Assembly (NCBI GenBank): GCA_037783415.1
Contig: JAZGTN010000167.1
Coordinates: 310,001 to 374,000, forward strand
Direction of reading: 5' to 3'
Length of the DNA: 64,000 nucleotides
Source of the DNA: Leptasterias polaris
Taxonomy: Eukaryota > Echinodermata > Asteroidea > Forcipulatida > Asteriidae
Shown here: positions 33,150-44,830 of the stretch, one piece after another
Position numbering within the stretch: the first letter of the stretch is position 1
Layout of the letters: each line of letters opens with the position of its first letter
The notes under the pieces: model-generated
The model's input: the letters and a program-made list of their open reading frames with translations, nothing else
Told to the model about the DNA's origin: nothing
Database searches by the model: none
Translations under genes and position numbers: made by a program

Positions 33150-33515
33150 TTTTATGAGATATCGCCTAACTCACAAGGCCACGGACGGCCACTCAAGGTG
33201 AGGGCTACACATAACTGATTTGGGCTATCGACCCAAATCAATTGACACCAGGGACACGTTGCCTCCTACTCCTGGGGCTGAAACAGGATTACCCCCTTCA
33301 CAGTCCTTAAGGATGTAGGCATGGGTATCATCCACTAGGAGCCTGTCTGGTAGAGCAGAATGCACTACCTTCCCAACTTTTTCGAAGCAATTATGGTTAA
33401 GTGCCTTGCTCAGGGGCACAAGTGTCATGACCGGGTATCGAACCCACACTCTGCTGCTGACAACACCAGAGCTTAGGTCCGGTGACCTAGACCGCTCGGC
33501 CACGACACGCCACGC
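33150..33515 (-). mobile_element. tRNA-Leu-like SINE, family 1, long 3' body
   Basis: On the minus strand the head is GTGTCGTGGCCGAGCGGTC with GTGTGGGTTCGATACCCGG. The body has CACTTGTGCCCCTGAGCAAG, GGCAACGTGTCCCTGG and GTAGCCCTCACCTTGAG. The last part is shared with 60102-60250. The minus-strand frame 33225-33605 is an artefact of this repeat. Confidence 0.75.
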
Positions 33516-33519
33516 CACG

Positions 33520-36440
33520 ACACGCCACGAATGTTGCGTACCGTGTGGAAGACTGTTTGGGTGGAGATAACTTTTCATACTTCTGTTATTGTTAACTTCA
33601 GACACCTGTGGCTGTAACAGTTCACAAGTGGATCACTCCAAAGAAAAACATGGTTATCTGGTTTCTATATTTTGTTGGCTCAGTGTCTGTATGAGGTCAG
33701 TAATTGAAATTTCAAATCCGTTACGAAAAATGTGAAAGCTGAAATCTATGGAGATATACCACTGATCTATTGCTCGGAGGCATGCTATTGGCTGGACGCT
33801 GCTACTGGGATAAGTGCCAGTTAGCAGTTAGCATCTGACGTCTTACTCTGGAGGCTACCATGTCCGGCAAGAGGGATGTGACCACTCACATTTCCGGACA
33901 CAATCTCCAGAGACACCAGACTCAGTTTGGAAGACCTGACAGGAGCTATGGTGGATAAAACCAGGGTGGCGTAACAGAGTGCTATTTGATTTCGACCGTG
34001 GTCGATGGATGAGTAAAGAATCCCAATGGTTTAGACTTCTACCACAATGAGCAAGTTTGTCTACCCTTGATTGACCACTGACTAGCAACGTATATGCCCA
34101 GTGACGTACTCACTCGAACGACTCGCTTGAAAATCTAGTCGCCCATCGCTAACATTTCCATTGCCTTCCGCCTTTTCGCTATAGTGTCACTGGTTCCCTT
34201 CTGCACTTTACACATGCTAGCATGAAACAAGGCAATCAGGACCAAGGAAGAAACCATGGTCTTGAGGCCGGTTCAAAATGGCCAACCACTGTAGTCAACC
34301 AATGGTCGACCAGCGAGGGTTCGAGTCTAAATAGTCCACCTTTTAGTTTACCATGGTGCGCACTCAAACTTAATCATTGCTGCTTAGTATGGGCAGTCAT
34401 CATGGTCATATGGCATTAATGAATAAGCTTTGTACGGTCGTTTTAAAGCGCGCTTGGTCTTCTGAATAAATGTGACCAGGGGTTAGAATGTTGGAGCGCC
34501 ATGAGCGTCACTGAGTGATGAATTTGAGTGCTATATAAGAAGCCACTTTTATTATTATCTATACTATTACAAATAAGGGTTTCCTGCTTTCTACAACCAA
34601 AGCAGTGATCTTCAAGTCAGTGTTAAAATAGAACGAATCCACACTATCAGTCAAACTGTATGATGTAGCGCAGGCAACCACAACCTTTCCATCTCTAGCA
34701 GTTCTGTGCCAAATGTTGGGATCCTTCCTGTACTCGATACATCCATCTCAACTCCGAGTATCGAAACCAACTGGCGTTTGATTCGAACCATATTGTACGC
34801 ACTTTAAAAAGATCATTCGTCGCTATCGTCATCAAGCGATCCAAAAGGGTAGTTCTGTGTACAATGACAAGGATTTTTACAGCAATCTCTTATGTTTGTC
34901 AGCGAGAAAACAAATCTCAATTGATTTGCAAGTGGAACCGTCAAACCTGCAGTGAATCTGAAACCCCCACACAAACAATCGGTCAAGTGATAAAGTTATG
35001 TCCATCGATGACACATCTGACCTGAGTAAACAACTGCATGCCCGTTTTGTGATGACGCTGGGGACCACTTGTCATTAAGTTGTTCAGTGGGACATTTATA
35101 TTACTTGGAGAAGAAGTCGTTGCTTAGAGGAAATTAGCGGAGAACCGGCTATACACAATGTACACTTATATGTAATTTTTGATGGTAATCTTGTCAATTA
35201 AACGTGATTAGCTGATGGAGAAAAGTGACCAGTTCTGTCCTTTTCGATGGAAGGTTCAGTTTTGGAGGAGATGCAACCTTATAAAGATTAACAAGATTGT
35301 CTCAGTCCATATAGGCATGACCTGGAAGGGGATTGAACTAAAACTACCCCAGGTCTGGTATGTTATCTTTAACAAGGCAAAGGCATTTTCATTTTGCAAA
35401 GGTCACATCCATTGGAAAATCGTAAAAAGTTTACTGGAAACATTTGAAGGGGCACCAAGGCCAAGACCAGGGCAACAACGGCTGTAGCCCCCATCACCTT
35501 AAGGCCTGCTGCCTAGCAAAAGAATAGACACTATCAGGGATGTGGTTTCTCCGTTTTTAACCGGAAATCCTTGTTTTTTTGTTCATAAACAAATGAAGAT
35601 AAAACCAAATAGAACGCCTCCAGATTGCAGAGTAGGGCTTTAAAAACCAAAGATAAATGTATATTAGTGGGTTTCATGCTCGCAAGTTTTTGAGCTCGCA
35701 AGCTTTTGTGCTCACAGTTCAGGGTTTTTTCTTCTTTTTTTTTCAACAGCCTATCACATCCCTGCACTACAAAACACTGGATGCCATCAACTTTTAATTT
35801 ACACAGTCTTTTAAATCAACAGCTTTTGTCCGACTTTAAACCAAACTTGTTTCTGTGTCACCAACATGTGATGAAGAAAATAAACCCCAACCCAATTGTC
35901 AGTCAAGCTCTTGAGAGGTACCCAATAGTCCTCTGACTCCCCCTTGACCGTTTCCACAAGATAACGCGAAATCTTTCATTGAACTTTATTCCTCGTGAAA
36001 CCTTCTTAATAAAGTTTGGTTATCGCCGGTAAAAACGTCAAAGACGTGGTGTCTCTTCGGCGTAATCCCACCACGCGAAATGGGAGCGCTTCAGCTGTTA
36101 CGTCCTTGTCACACACACACACACACACACTGGACTTGTCCGACTTGTTGGTTTTTGTTTGTGTGGGGTTTTTTTTCTGGCAGTGTTTTTTTAAATATTT
36201 TAATTGGAGGTGTCTAAGATGATATGATGAGATGCGAGTGGCAATCGGGTGACAAATGTGCCTGATCACGATGATTCATAGCGCACTGGGTTTGTGTTGA
36301 GCTTGGCTCTGTAAGCTCGTTGGCTTATCGGCCCCGATCTTATTTGTCTTCATCAACAACAAAGGTACATTAACCCTGGACTAACTATCCCGATGGGGGA
36401 CTATTAGATTGGGTACCTGATTTGTTCATGGGGCTTTTGT
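33520..36440. other. Unannotated non-coding stretch
   Basis: Short open frames only, none with a recognisable domain. An AC microsatellite lies at 36111-36130. Confidence 0.35.
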
Positions 36441-36449
36441 TTTGGGCTG

Positions 36450-36570
36450 AGCAGAATCTTGGCTAGTATAGTGATTAAGTTCACTTTTGTGAGCAGAATC
36501 TTGGCTAGTATTTATGATTAAGTTCACTTTTCTGAAAGTCCATGGCTTCACAACCAGAATATATCAAATG
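36450..36570 (+). mobile_element. SINE family 3 tail, partly duplicated
   Basis: AATCTTGGCTAGTA and GATTAAGTTCACTTTTGTG appear twice in a row, then CATGGCTTCACAACCAGAA. It matches the 3' half of 53028-53280. Confidence 0.65.
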
Positions 36571-38380
36571 AAATGGGTCTTGGATGTAACTACCCCCACT
36601 GGGGCTAAGATTGCTACCTTTATTCATCTGGGCTTTTGTTTTTGACATGTGTCTTGGATAAACTACCCCAAATTGAGGCTAAAGTCATTTGGGGTATTAC
36701 TTTATTGCAGTGTTCCATAGTTCATTGAGCTCTTTGTGCAATGGATATACATTAACTACCTTAATTAATAGGACTACGATAATAACCCTATTGGGTTATA
36801 ATTTACAAAGCCTACATGTGTCTTGGTTAAAACTCTCCCAATTGGACTTTGCAAATGCCTTCATTGATGTACAGTTGTTAACTCACCTGGATTTGGAATA
36901 ACGTTTATTACTGCTGTCTTTGTAATGTTACCCAAAGAAATGTTATGGTAAAACGGTAGCACCTTGTACTACTATTTTGTTTTGGACTCGGCTAAACTTA
37001 CAATATGTTCTGATAGGAAAACTTAACAGGTCTGTTTCAGGGGAAGCCAAGACCTAAGATCGCCAACTGACACTCATTGCTTAATTGCTACTCCCAATGA
37101 TTGACAACCAAATCTACCAGTTGACCTTTATCATGCTGCAGCCATCTTTGTTTAGTTACCTTTGTGTAGTTACCTTTGTGTTTTGCATTATAACAGTACA
37201 GATTCAAGAAGGGGACCAGATTATTTTCCAGGAACTCTCAGTTCCATTTGAAATGTGATACTCTTACATGTTCAACATGGAGCCTAGTTGTTCAAAAATA
37301 TGTATTTTATTACTTTTTTTCTGGCAAACACCAAACTAAGTCTTCAATTTTAAAAGATTTTAATTTTTTTTTGTTAGTGTCAGCCGGAACTAAATTTTGC
37401 AGCTCCACGACTTCACGGGACAATTTGAAAGTCTCTCAATCTTCCGGAGACACTGCGAATTACCCAGATGAAAGCACTGCTTGTATTCCTCAAACCGATT
37501 TCTGAATAAGATGGCTATCTATCCAAGCAGGCCTTCCTCACTGTCTGGATGGGTCTCATCCTCGTAGTGACACACCAGGCTACAAGACCCCTCTGTACCC
37601 CCCCCCCCCCCTTTACCCTTCCAGTGATCGGGACAGGTATCTCATTGTTCCTTGGGTCGTCCTCGATCCACAAAAAAACAATGTCTGAAAATGTCTGTTA
37701 AGATTTGATGCAGACGGGACGTCTGATCCCGTGTCTCCCCCCCCCCAATGCTATTGATACTAAACTTGTCAAAGTTATTGTTAACTTTGGTTGTTGTGTT
37801 TAGTAAGATCAAAGTGAGTATCTTTGGGGTGGCTATCCTCAGGGGGTACGGGGAGTCAGTTCTGAAGGGCATGGACATTAATTATGTGCTTTATGTTTGA
37901 ACGAAAACTTAATTGTTTAGACAGTTATGGAAGTAGTCTGGTCCCCCTGTATGTGCTGATTACCTGCACAGCGATCATTCTAGACTACAGGGAATCCAAC
38001 CATTCAAGATGGCCGCTGCATGGTTAAGTTCCAATCCATCCCAGCATCCTGTGCATTATTGTTTCCCCCCAGGGCAGACTGTGGCTCTACATATTGTGCA
38101 ATCATCGAAATACAAATTGTCAACTGTTTGCCGTTTTGCCCCGGAGGGCCGCCCAGGGGGTCGCAGCCGAAAGCCAAACAGCGGACATCTCAGCTTTCGC
38201 GCCAATCAAAACCAATGTCTTTGCGCAAATCCCCGCGCATTAAGCGTTGATTGGGAAGGATCAAGCCAAAGAACATGTGCCCCCTTGTGAAGCTTTAGGA
38301 AGGCTCATGCACAATTGCGGCATCCTGCCACCGCCGAAAACCAACCACTTCCTGGCACTGTGACTGTATTGGTCAGGAGG
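36571..38380. other. Unannotated non-coding stretch
   Basis: Poly-C at about 37598-37611 and 37738-37747. The region 38010-38290 is GC-richer with two overlapping + strand frames (93 and 76 codons) of no recognisable family. It could be distal promoter DNA of the gene starting near 39.1 kb. Confidence 0.35.
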
Positions 38381-38384
38381 ATCC

Positions 38385-38934
38385 ACATGAATATGTATTA
38401 AGACTCTTCTCATTGGACTGTGATTCTGGAATCATTTGCATATATGAATTCCTGTGGAAAAAGTCTTCTTCATGTATAAGGTTATGAATATTCATATTTG
38501 CAAATCTCTTGTTAGCCATCTTGAAAAATTTGCATGACTGACTCGGTTTGAAATCTACAAGTACATGTAGTCACAATTGACTGTGGGTTCTGACAGATGT
38601 TTGGATGAATCACTCATCAAGAGGATGCAGCAATAACTTGAATATTCATAGGGGTGCAGCTGGTTCGCTCATTGGTCCATGCTCCTGGCATGATTTGCAT
38701 AATAATCACTGGCAAGTTTTGATACAGCTGGGTGGAGAAGGAACCCATTCATGAACATTCAACAAGTGGTCACTCACTATTATACAAGAAGCTGATTTGC
38801 ATCATTCTGAAAGGGCTGCAAACCATTGGATAATGCCTCTTCCAGAACTCATGAATATTCATAAGTTCCTCAAATAAAACTTATGCCCCTTGCAATCTGC
38901 CCGGCAGTGGAGTTCGACAAATCATGAATATTCA
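38385..38934 (+). promoter_or_regulatory. Cluster of octamer and ATGAATATTCAT palindromes (putative POU-factor control region)
   Basis: Octamer-type ATTTGCAT sites lie at about 38434, 38528, 38693 and 38795, with ATTTGCAAAT at 38496. Palindromes of ATGAATATTCA(T) type lie at 38484, 38640, 38851 and 38924, with variants at 38386 (ATGAATATGTAT) and 38751 (ATGAACATTC). At 38484-38505 a palindrome and an octamer are fused. Octamers are bound by POU proteins, and MORE-like palindromes bind POU dimers (family knowledge). CCAAT-type words (ATTGG) are interspersed. The cluster ends about 135 bp before the TATA box at 39071. Confidence 0.7.
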
Positions 38935-39070
38935 ACAAACACTGTGACATCAGCGGCAGTTTCTTCAAATTCACAACCATCCAATGCACTTGATCCAGCG
39001 CTGGTTAAAAAGAAATAGATGTGACACGTACGTGAGGGTTTCCTGAGGGGAAGAGGCCCATTGAGTTTGC

Positions 39071-39077
39071 TATAAAT
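39071..39077 (+). promoter_or_regulatory. TATA box (TATAAAT)
   Basis: GCTATAAATACC sits about 510 bases before the start codon at 39584. Transcription would begin near 39100. Supported by position between the palindrome cluster and the coding exon; no transcript data. Confidence 0.55.
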
Positions 39078-39540
39078 ACCAAGGGGAGACCAGCTAAGTA
39101 GGGACTACTAGAGACTGTCAGGCCAGGAAGCGAATCAGCACGGGTGAACGGTCGTTGCTCGTTACAGAACGTGGGACTTACACATACTCCTCGACTTCTG
39201 CCACGGGCCTGTGCAAATATCGCCTCTGGTCGTTCACACGCACACAGTGCCGAGCTGATAGGGACGGGACAAGTCTCAGGCCATTGTGCTCTTTAAAGAG
39301 ACTAACCCATGTGGTGGATGAATGAACTGGATTCAACTTTTGGAACTTCCAAAGAGTTTTCTTCATTTTCAGAAACTAAGCTACGATGACGATGTTGATT
39401 TAGAGTTTGTTTATTTGTTTTGAAATAATTTCTGGAGATTTTCTGTTGATGGACCCCGAATACAGTGAAGTGATCAGAACTCGACCTTGTGATAGCAAAG
39501 TATAGTGTAAATTGACTTTCCTGCGATCTTTGAGGTTTGA

Positions 39541-39557
39541 TTTTTTTTTTTTTTAGT
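39541..39557 (+). promoter_or_regulatory. Possible 3' splice site in the 5' leader
   Basis: A run of about 14 T followed by AG (TTTTTTTAGTACAG), 27 bases before the ATG at 39584. If used, the leader is spliced. The partner donor is not certain; CACGGGTGAAC near 39139 is one candidate. Confidence 0.4.
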
Positions 39558-39583
39558 ACAGTGAAAACGCGAGAGATTTTAAG

Positions 39584-40121
39584 ATGGCGTATCCGAGTTA
39601 CGCAACGCTCACCAACGGTTATCGGCACCAGCGCAGCCATCGTCACATGCCGCAGACCAACCCGCGCATCTCGTCCCGCCGCGGTCTTCACCGCAATATG
39701 AACAACAACCAGAAGGTCTCAGACATCATGTACGGGGCCGAGCGGCCCCGCATCAAGATCGCCACCAATGGATTCTTCGTCGACCGCAACAACAACAACA
39801 AGCGGCCGCGCGACATCTTCAAGAAGCCGCAGGACCCCCCCAGGCCCAAGAAGCAGCAGCCCGTCTTCATGGAGACGTCGTTCTTGAATGTCTACCCCGA
39901 TGAGTACTCTCTTGACCCTCCCAGCCCGGTCATCCAGGTGCCGCAACCCTCCATCAGGCCCGTCTCGCCCCCTCCTTGCCCCCCACCCACGGACAAGAAC
40001 GATCTCATCAATTCTTTTCTGAACTGTGAGAAACGTCAACGGAGTAACACTATGGATTATTTGAATGAAGTCAAACAGTACATCATCCGGACGGCTAAGA
40101 AGAACCGCAGGAAACCCATGT
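39584..40121 (+). CDS. Basic, proline-rich protein exon, possible first coding exon of the chimaerin gene
   Basis: The open frame starts at ATG 39584 in a good context (AAG before, G after). Codons are GC-rich, unlike the surroundings. It encodes 179 residues: an Arg/His/Asn-rich start, a segment with YGAERPRIKIATNGFF, basic patches (KRPRDIFKK, RPKKQQP, KKNRRKP), a proline-rich part (residues about 112-135, with PPSP and SPPPCPPP, potential SH3 ligands) and a possible helix (DYLNEVKQYIIRTAKK). No known domain is recognised. The frame could run to a stop at 40156, but base composition drops sharply after GTGAGG at 40122, a good splice donor. That donor is phase 1 and matches the acceptor at 47144, where T plus TA gives the Leu found in vertebrate chimaerins. 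This supports one gene, but a separate short gene cannot be excluded. Confidence 0.65.
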
Positions 40122-40441
40122 GTGAGGATAAGTTTATTTTTAAAATCATACCCTAACCCTCCTCCAAAATATTCACCCCATCCAACAAATCAACCCCTCC
40201 CACCAAATCACCTCCTCTCACCCTTGCTCCATGCTCTCACCAATTCTTGTCAGTCGTTACCATTCACTGTTTTGGTTATCACAATCCGATCGGCAATCGG
40301 AACTTCCATTTATGCCACAATTGAAACAGTTTTTGGTGGCGACTGAAAAATGCAACCCTGATTTTGTCTGAGCTTGATGGATGCAGTCCTGAACAGCCAA
40401 ACTAACCACACAGTTTGCTTGGCGTGAGGCCAGGCACACAG

Positions 40442-40625
40442 GGCTTGATTTCATAAAGCCTGTAAGCACAAAAACCTGCTTAGCACAGACAAATCGTGCT
40501 TAGCAGACACGGGTTACCGTCCAAAATGCCACAAAGTTTACATTGTTGCAACTGGTACCCCACCTTAGCAGAAAAATTTGCTTAAAAGAATTTTCAACTT
40601 TATAGCTTTGTGAAATTTGGCCAAG
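40442..40625 (+). mobile_element. Family G element, diverged copy
   Basis: GGGCTTGATTTCATAAAGCC at the left, AAGCACAAAAACCTGCTTAG, GGTTACCGTCCAAAATGCC, and ATAGCTTTGTGAAATTTGGC at the right. Old copy. Confidence 0.65.
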
Positions 40626-40699
40626 CTCTTCGTGATCAGAGTTGAGAGGTTTGGTTGTGTAAGGATTTTGATGGGAGTGTTGGACCGTATCCAGCCAAT

Positions 40700-40935
40700 T
40701 GTAGGGGGTACTTGGGTAGGATCAGTTTGGTTCAGTGGTTTCTTGCCCTGCCTTTCACCTCTGTGGACCCCGGTACGAATCCAACCTCAATATGGAGCCT
40801 TGCATGTGGTTTGGGTTTTCAGTCCCTACCTGATTGCATGCATGGTTTTTTCTCCCCTCCATTGCATGGTTTTTTTCTCCCCTCCATTGGGGTTTATATA
40901 ATTTCCTCCCACAGCTAAAACTGAACATCTTTTCT
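40700..40935 (+). mobile_element. SINE family 3, diverged copy
   Basis: TCAGTGGTTTCTTGCCCTGC, CTTTCACCTCTGTGGACC, GGTACGAATCCAACC, GGGTTTTCAGTCCCTACC and CTCCCACAGCTAAAACTGAA parallel 53028-53280. A short internal duplication (GCATGGTTTTTTCTCCCCTC) is present. Confidence 0.65.
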
Positions 40936-41369
40936 TGTTTCTTTTTTTATCCTGTTAGTGGCACTAGTTTTGCTGTTGGATGTGTAATAACATAAATACA
41001 CTAGACATACACTGTTTGTAGATAACAAACACACAGGTGTTCGCGGAAGTTAATTTGAGCATAATGCATCCACTACTGCAATGAGTCCAGAAATATTGTT
41101 TACTTCAAGTTACGGTTCAGTAGTTTAGTTTTGGAATACCCCCTTTTTTAAGTCGGTGCATAACAATTGGTTAAAATATAAATGTTACAGAATTACACAT
41201 ACTGTAACTTATGCAGTATGAAGATTATATGGTCAGGATGAAAAGCTTGCCCTGAACATGCCCTCAAATACTTTTTACAGGTATGATATATTCTTCCTAC
41301 TTTAATCTGATATCTGATTTTCTTTGCTCTCAGAGAAATCAACAAAACTGTAATTAAACCTTAATAATA

Positions 41370-42000
41370 ATAATGAACCATTCTTGTATAGCGCATATCA
41401 CATTCACAGGGAAGTCTCTATGCGCTTTGAGATGAAAAATAGGAGAGAAATTAAAGTAAGACAAAAAAGACAAGTAAGTACATGAATGAAAAAACTAGTT
41501 GACACAGTAAGACATACTGGAGGCTATTGCAAAAAAAAAAGTGTTTTTAGCTTCGTCTTAAAAGAATTCACTGTTTGCACTTGTTTTATGTTGTCAGGAC
41601 TATTCCATAATTCTGCTGCTGCTACTGCAAAAGCTCTGGCCCCATAAAATCTAGTGAAATTCGAGGGACATACTAAGAGAGACTTGAATTTTGAGCGAAG
41701 ATTACGAACTGGATGATATTTTTGGATGATGTCTTGGAGATAAGTAGGGCCCAAACCTTGCAAACATAAGAAAGTTAATGAAAGTATTTTATACTGAATA
41801 CGGTATTTTATCGGAAGCCAATGTAAATCATGCAAAATAGGAGAAATGTGGTCACGCTTTTGAGCACGTGTCACCAATCTAGCAGCTGAGTTTGAAATTG
41901 TTAATTGTTCAACAATAATGGATACATGTATAGAATAGTCAGTAACATGTACTTGGACAAATGTACAAGTGATGTACGTACATGTAGAAGGAACCAAGCA
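41370..42000 (-). mobile_element. LINE 3' fragment (CR1/L2-like)
   Basis: Minus-strand frame 41997-41524 shows NSAARLVTRAQKRDHI, LHDLHWLPIKYRIQYKIL, GARAFAVAAAELWNS and FKTKLKTLF: the C-terminal region of an L2/CR1-type reverse transcriptase. The 3' end on that strand has GCGCTATACAAGAATGG and an ATT-type tail at 41362-41373. 5' truncated, no catalytic part. Confidence 0.85.
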
Positions 42001-42299
42001 GGCAGCTGTTTTTTGTTTGTTTTTGCAGAAGAGTGATATTTTAAAAGAAAATAAGTCAATGAAAAGTTACTTGCAAACTAAATACTTACTTCAATATGTG
42101 CTTCTATTGTACCTTCTTTACCTTCCAGCCCATCCCTAATTGATATGGAGTTGTAAGATTGTCAAACTATAAACTACATGTGCTTGGGGGTTCATTTCAG
42201 AATAACTGTTACACAATTGATTAAGTGCTGCCATTATGGCTGGCTCTAAAGTTAAAAGCATATTAAGTTCCAAAGAACACGTGCACTGGAGGGAAGAAA

Positions 42300-42540
42300 G
42301 TCACGTGCCGGTGCCGCCATCTTCAATTCCACCCGTCTCCTCTCCCTTCCCCCCTATGCCCGCAAATCTGCCTGCTAGTGTTTCATGAGAACCCACCACC
42401 GACCATACATGTCTGAACCCTTCTTCTAGGGGGTGCACCCCCCCCCCCCCCCCCCCCCCCCCCCACCCCCAATCCACCTTCCCCGCACCGACTTCTCCTA
42501 TCAGCCAATACAGGAAGGTTCGGCTCAACACGAGATGTAT
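42300..42540. repeat. Poly-C tract (27 C) and flanks
   Basis: Uninterrupted C run at 42438-42464, then A and five more C. The surrounding sequence is C-rich and not recognised. Confidence 0.8.
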
Positions 42541-42899
42541 AGTTACCGTCCCAGGGGTATGTTTAGCCTAATAGAATAAGAGCATAGGATGGGCAGAGAG
42601 GGGCCAGCACCTGAGGCAATCCCCTTTAACCATACCTCTATAATATTACAATGTATGTGGGCTTCCTGGATGGCTTGCCAATCTGGGTTGCATCAACTCA
42701 ACAGACTCACCAGGGGATGTAGACTGTTGAAAATCCCCCCTTGCTATTTCACCTTTTTTGTAGAGAAAAATATATTACGGTGAATTGAGATGATCAATGC
42801 AGTGTTACTATGTAGGTGTTACTAACATGCAGTGCAGTATTGTTATAAACATGTAGGGTTGAACCCGAGAGTTCTTTAGAGGGGATAGTTCAACTTCGG

Positions 42900-43240
42900 T
42901 TTTGGAACAGGGGAAGGTATTCGTTTGGTAATGAATGGCAATAAAAACTTACTTGGATAGAAGTACAGCAGCTTTCGATAGTAGAATGCATTTTGAGAAT
43001 CATTTCACTTCAAAGTTATGTGGTAAATGTAAAAAGATATTGTTTTTTATCCCCCAAAGTTTGAATCTGAAAAACGTTGCTGTAGAGTTTCTCAGATTGT
43101 GTATTCCATTCATCCTGCATGGACATTCATGTAACCGCTCCAGATTTGTTGCGATTTCTCAAAAACGCTACCACCTTTTGAAATACAATTTTCACAGGTT
43201 AGTTTTATGGTATGTACATTTATATAGGATTATTGTTTTT
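42900..43240 (-). mobile_element. Family L element, copy 3, inverted
   Basis: Reverse complement of 8211-8593-type sequence: GGCAATAAAAACTTACTTGG, GAAGTACAGCAGCTTTCG, CCCAAAGTTTGAATCTG, AAAAACGCTACCACCTTTTG, TCACAGGTTAGTTTTA. Confidence 0.75.
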
Positions 43241-44609
43241 TTGTTTGTTTGTTTATTAATTTCCACTCAAGTAAACAATAAGTCATAAATCAACGGCTTT
43301 GAAGAAAATAATACATATTGAGCGGGGGGGCCATCTAGAAACCCATAGGGCTTGTGTCGATGACCCTATGTAAGTGCCAATGGGAAAGTGGGTGTATTCA
43401 TGCAAACGGACTAGAAATAAGTGGAATTTTGAATTATTTATAAGTGGAATTTTGAATTATTTATTTATTTGTTGATTGCTTTTCGAAGAAAGCAAAAAGA
43501 AAAACAGTGAAAAAGATACATGGGATGAACATGAAGAACACTGGGCCGACGACCCCCACTCAACCATTGGCAAATACAGGGTAAAGTTACAAACAATTTA
43601 CATTTAAGCACACAAAAGAAAACACAGGACTTAGGACAAATTCACAGAACAAAAACAGATTAAAACAACTGAACAGTTTCAAAATCCAACTAGGTATACT
43701 TTGCCTTTAAGAAATCACAAACCTGTCTAGGTTTGATTCCACAGTTCACATTTTTGATTTCTACCCGGAAGACCAAATCAATCCATAAGTAGCATTTTAT
43801 TTTTAATAGAACATTTTTTGTTTTCCAAAGCTTGTACTACAATACAGTAGTCACAAATTCACTGAGGTTATTTTTTGGCCTGACGTTTCGACCCTAGCAG
43901 AGTCTTTCTCAAAGGCTAAAAAGCCTTTTCTGTATGTTACCATTGATCACTGTGATTCAGAGTCTCTTTGGACATGTCAAAGTGTCCCGGTCGGATACCG
44001 ACCACTCAGGATGTTTGCTACCATTACAATGCATTGGCTTTATGGATGATAATTAATGTGTTTTTTCCACGGGTTGATTATTCCAACTCTAAGCATCCCT
44101 CTGGGAGGTTTCAAAGATTTCTTGCATCAGTGTTTCTTCCCCCTTTATAAAAAAATATATATAAAACCAGCAATTTATACTAATGGCTAGCTTCCTCAGA
44201 TGCATGCAGTTTAGATTGTCTCCAGAGATGTTACTGGAAGTGCTGTAATTTTACATCATTTAGTTTTGTCATTTGTTTTCTAATTTGCTGAAAAAAACCC
44301 CAAACAAGAATATTCTTTTTAATCAATCATATATTAGTCGTGGTGGCAGGGGTCAGACTTTACACTGGACCCGAGCACATTAGTTTTAGTATCGGGGCCA
44401 GTAAACTCATAACCAGACAAGTCCGGCTGTCTGAATTTTTTCCATTGAAGAGTAATACCTTTATACTCTGTGTAATATCACGATCAACTATTGTTTTTGA
44501 GTAGCTGATAAAATACCTTGCAATTCTAAACTATGAAGTACACATAACCCGAAAAAGACAAATGAAATAAATCTGCATGTGTTGGTATTGGTTCAAATAA
44601 AACGAACAC

Positions 44610-44830
44610 CAAAATTTTTTTGTTTTGTTTCTGGTCTTGTAAAAAAAATGGTGGTCAAGTCAACATTTTGAACAACAAGCCCTGTGGTCTTGTGGATTTC
44701 CATCCCAAATTCGAGCCCTGGGTGGTAGAAAGGGTGTTGGGGGGGGGGGGGGGGCATAGTATCTTTGTTGGGGTGGGAGGAAGGGTGGTTGGGGGGGGGG
44801 GGGGGCAAGAATAAAATTAGTTGTCCCCTT
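44610..44830. repeat. Dispersed repeat fragment with two poly-G runs
   Basis: AACAACAAGCCCTGTGGTC and TTGTGGATTTCCATCCC belong to the repeat also seen at 230-360 and 55290-55400. Poly-G runs of about 15 lie at 44739-44754 and 44792-44806. Confidence 0.6.

Noticed and set aside
33225..33605. 126-codon minus-strand frame
   Set aside because: Lies wholly within a tRNA-derived SINE.
39719..40039. Minus-strand 106-codon frame opposite the 39.6 kb exon
   Set aside because: A shadow of the GC-rich + strand frame with low-complexity Gly/Arg/Asp content.
40122..40156. Natural protein end at the stop at 40154-40156
   Set aside because: The last 12 codons are AT-rich and follow a strong GTGAGG donor, so they look like read-through into an intron. 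Not fully excluded.
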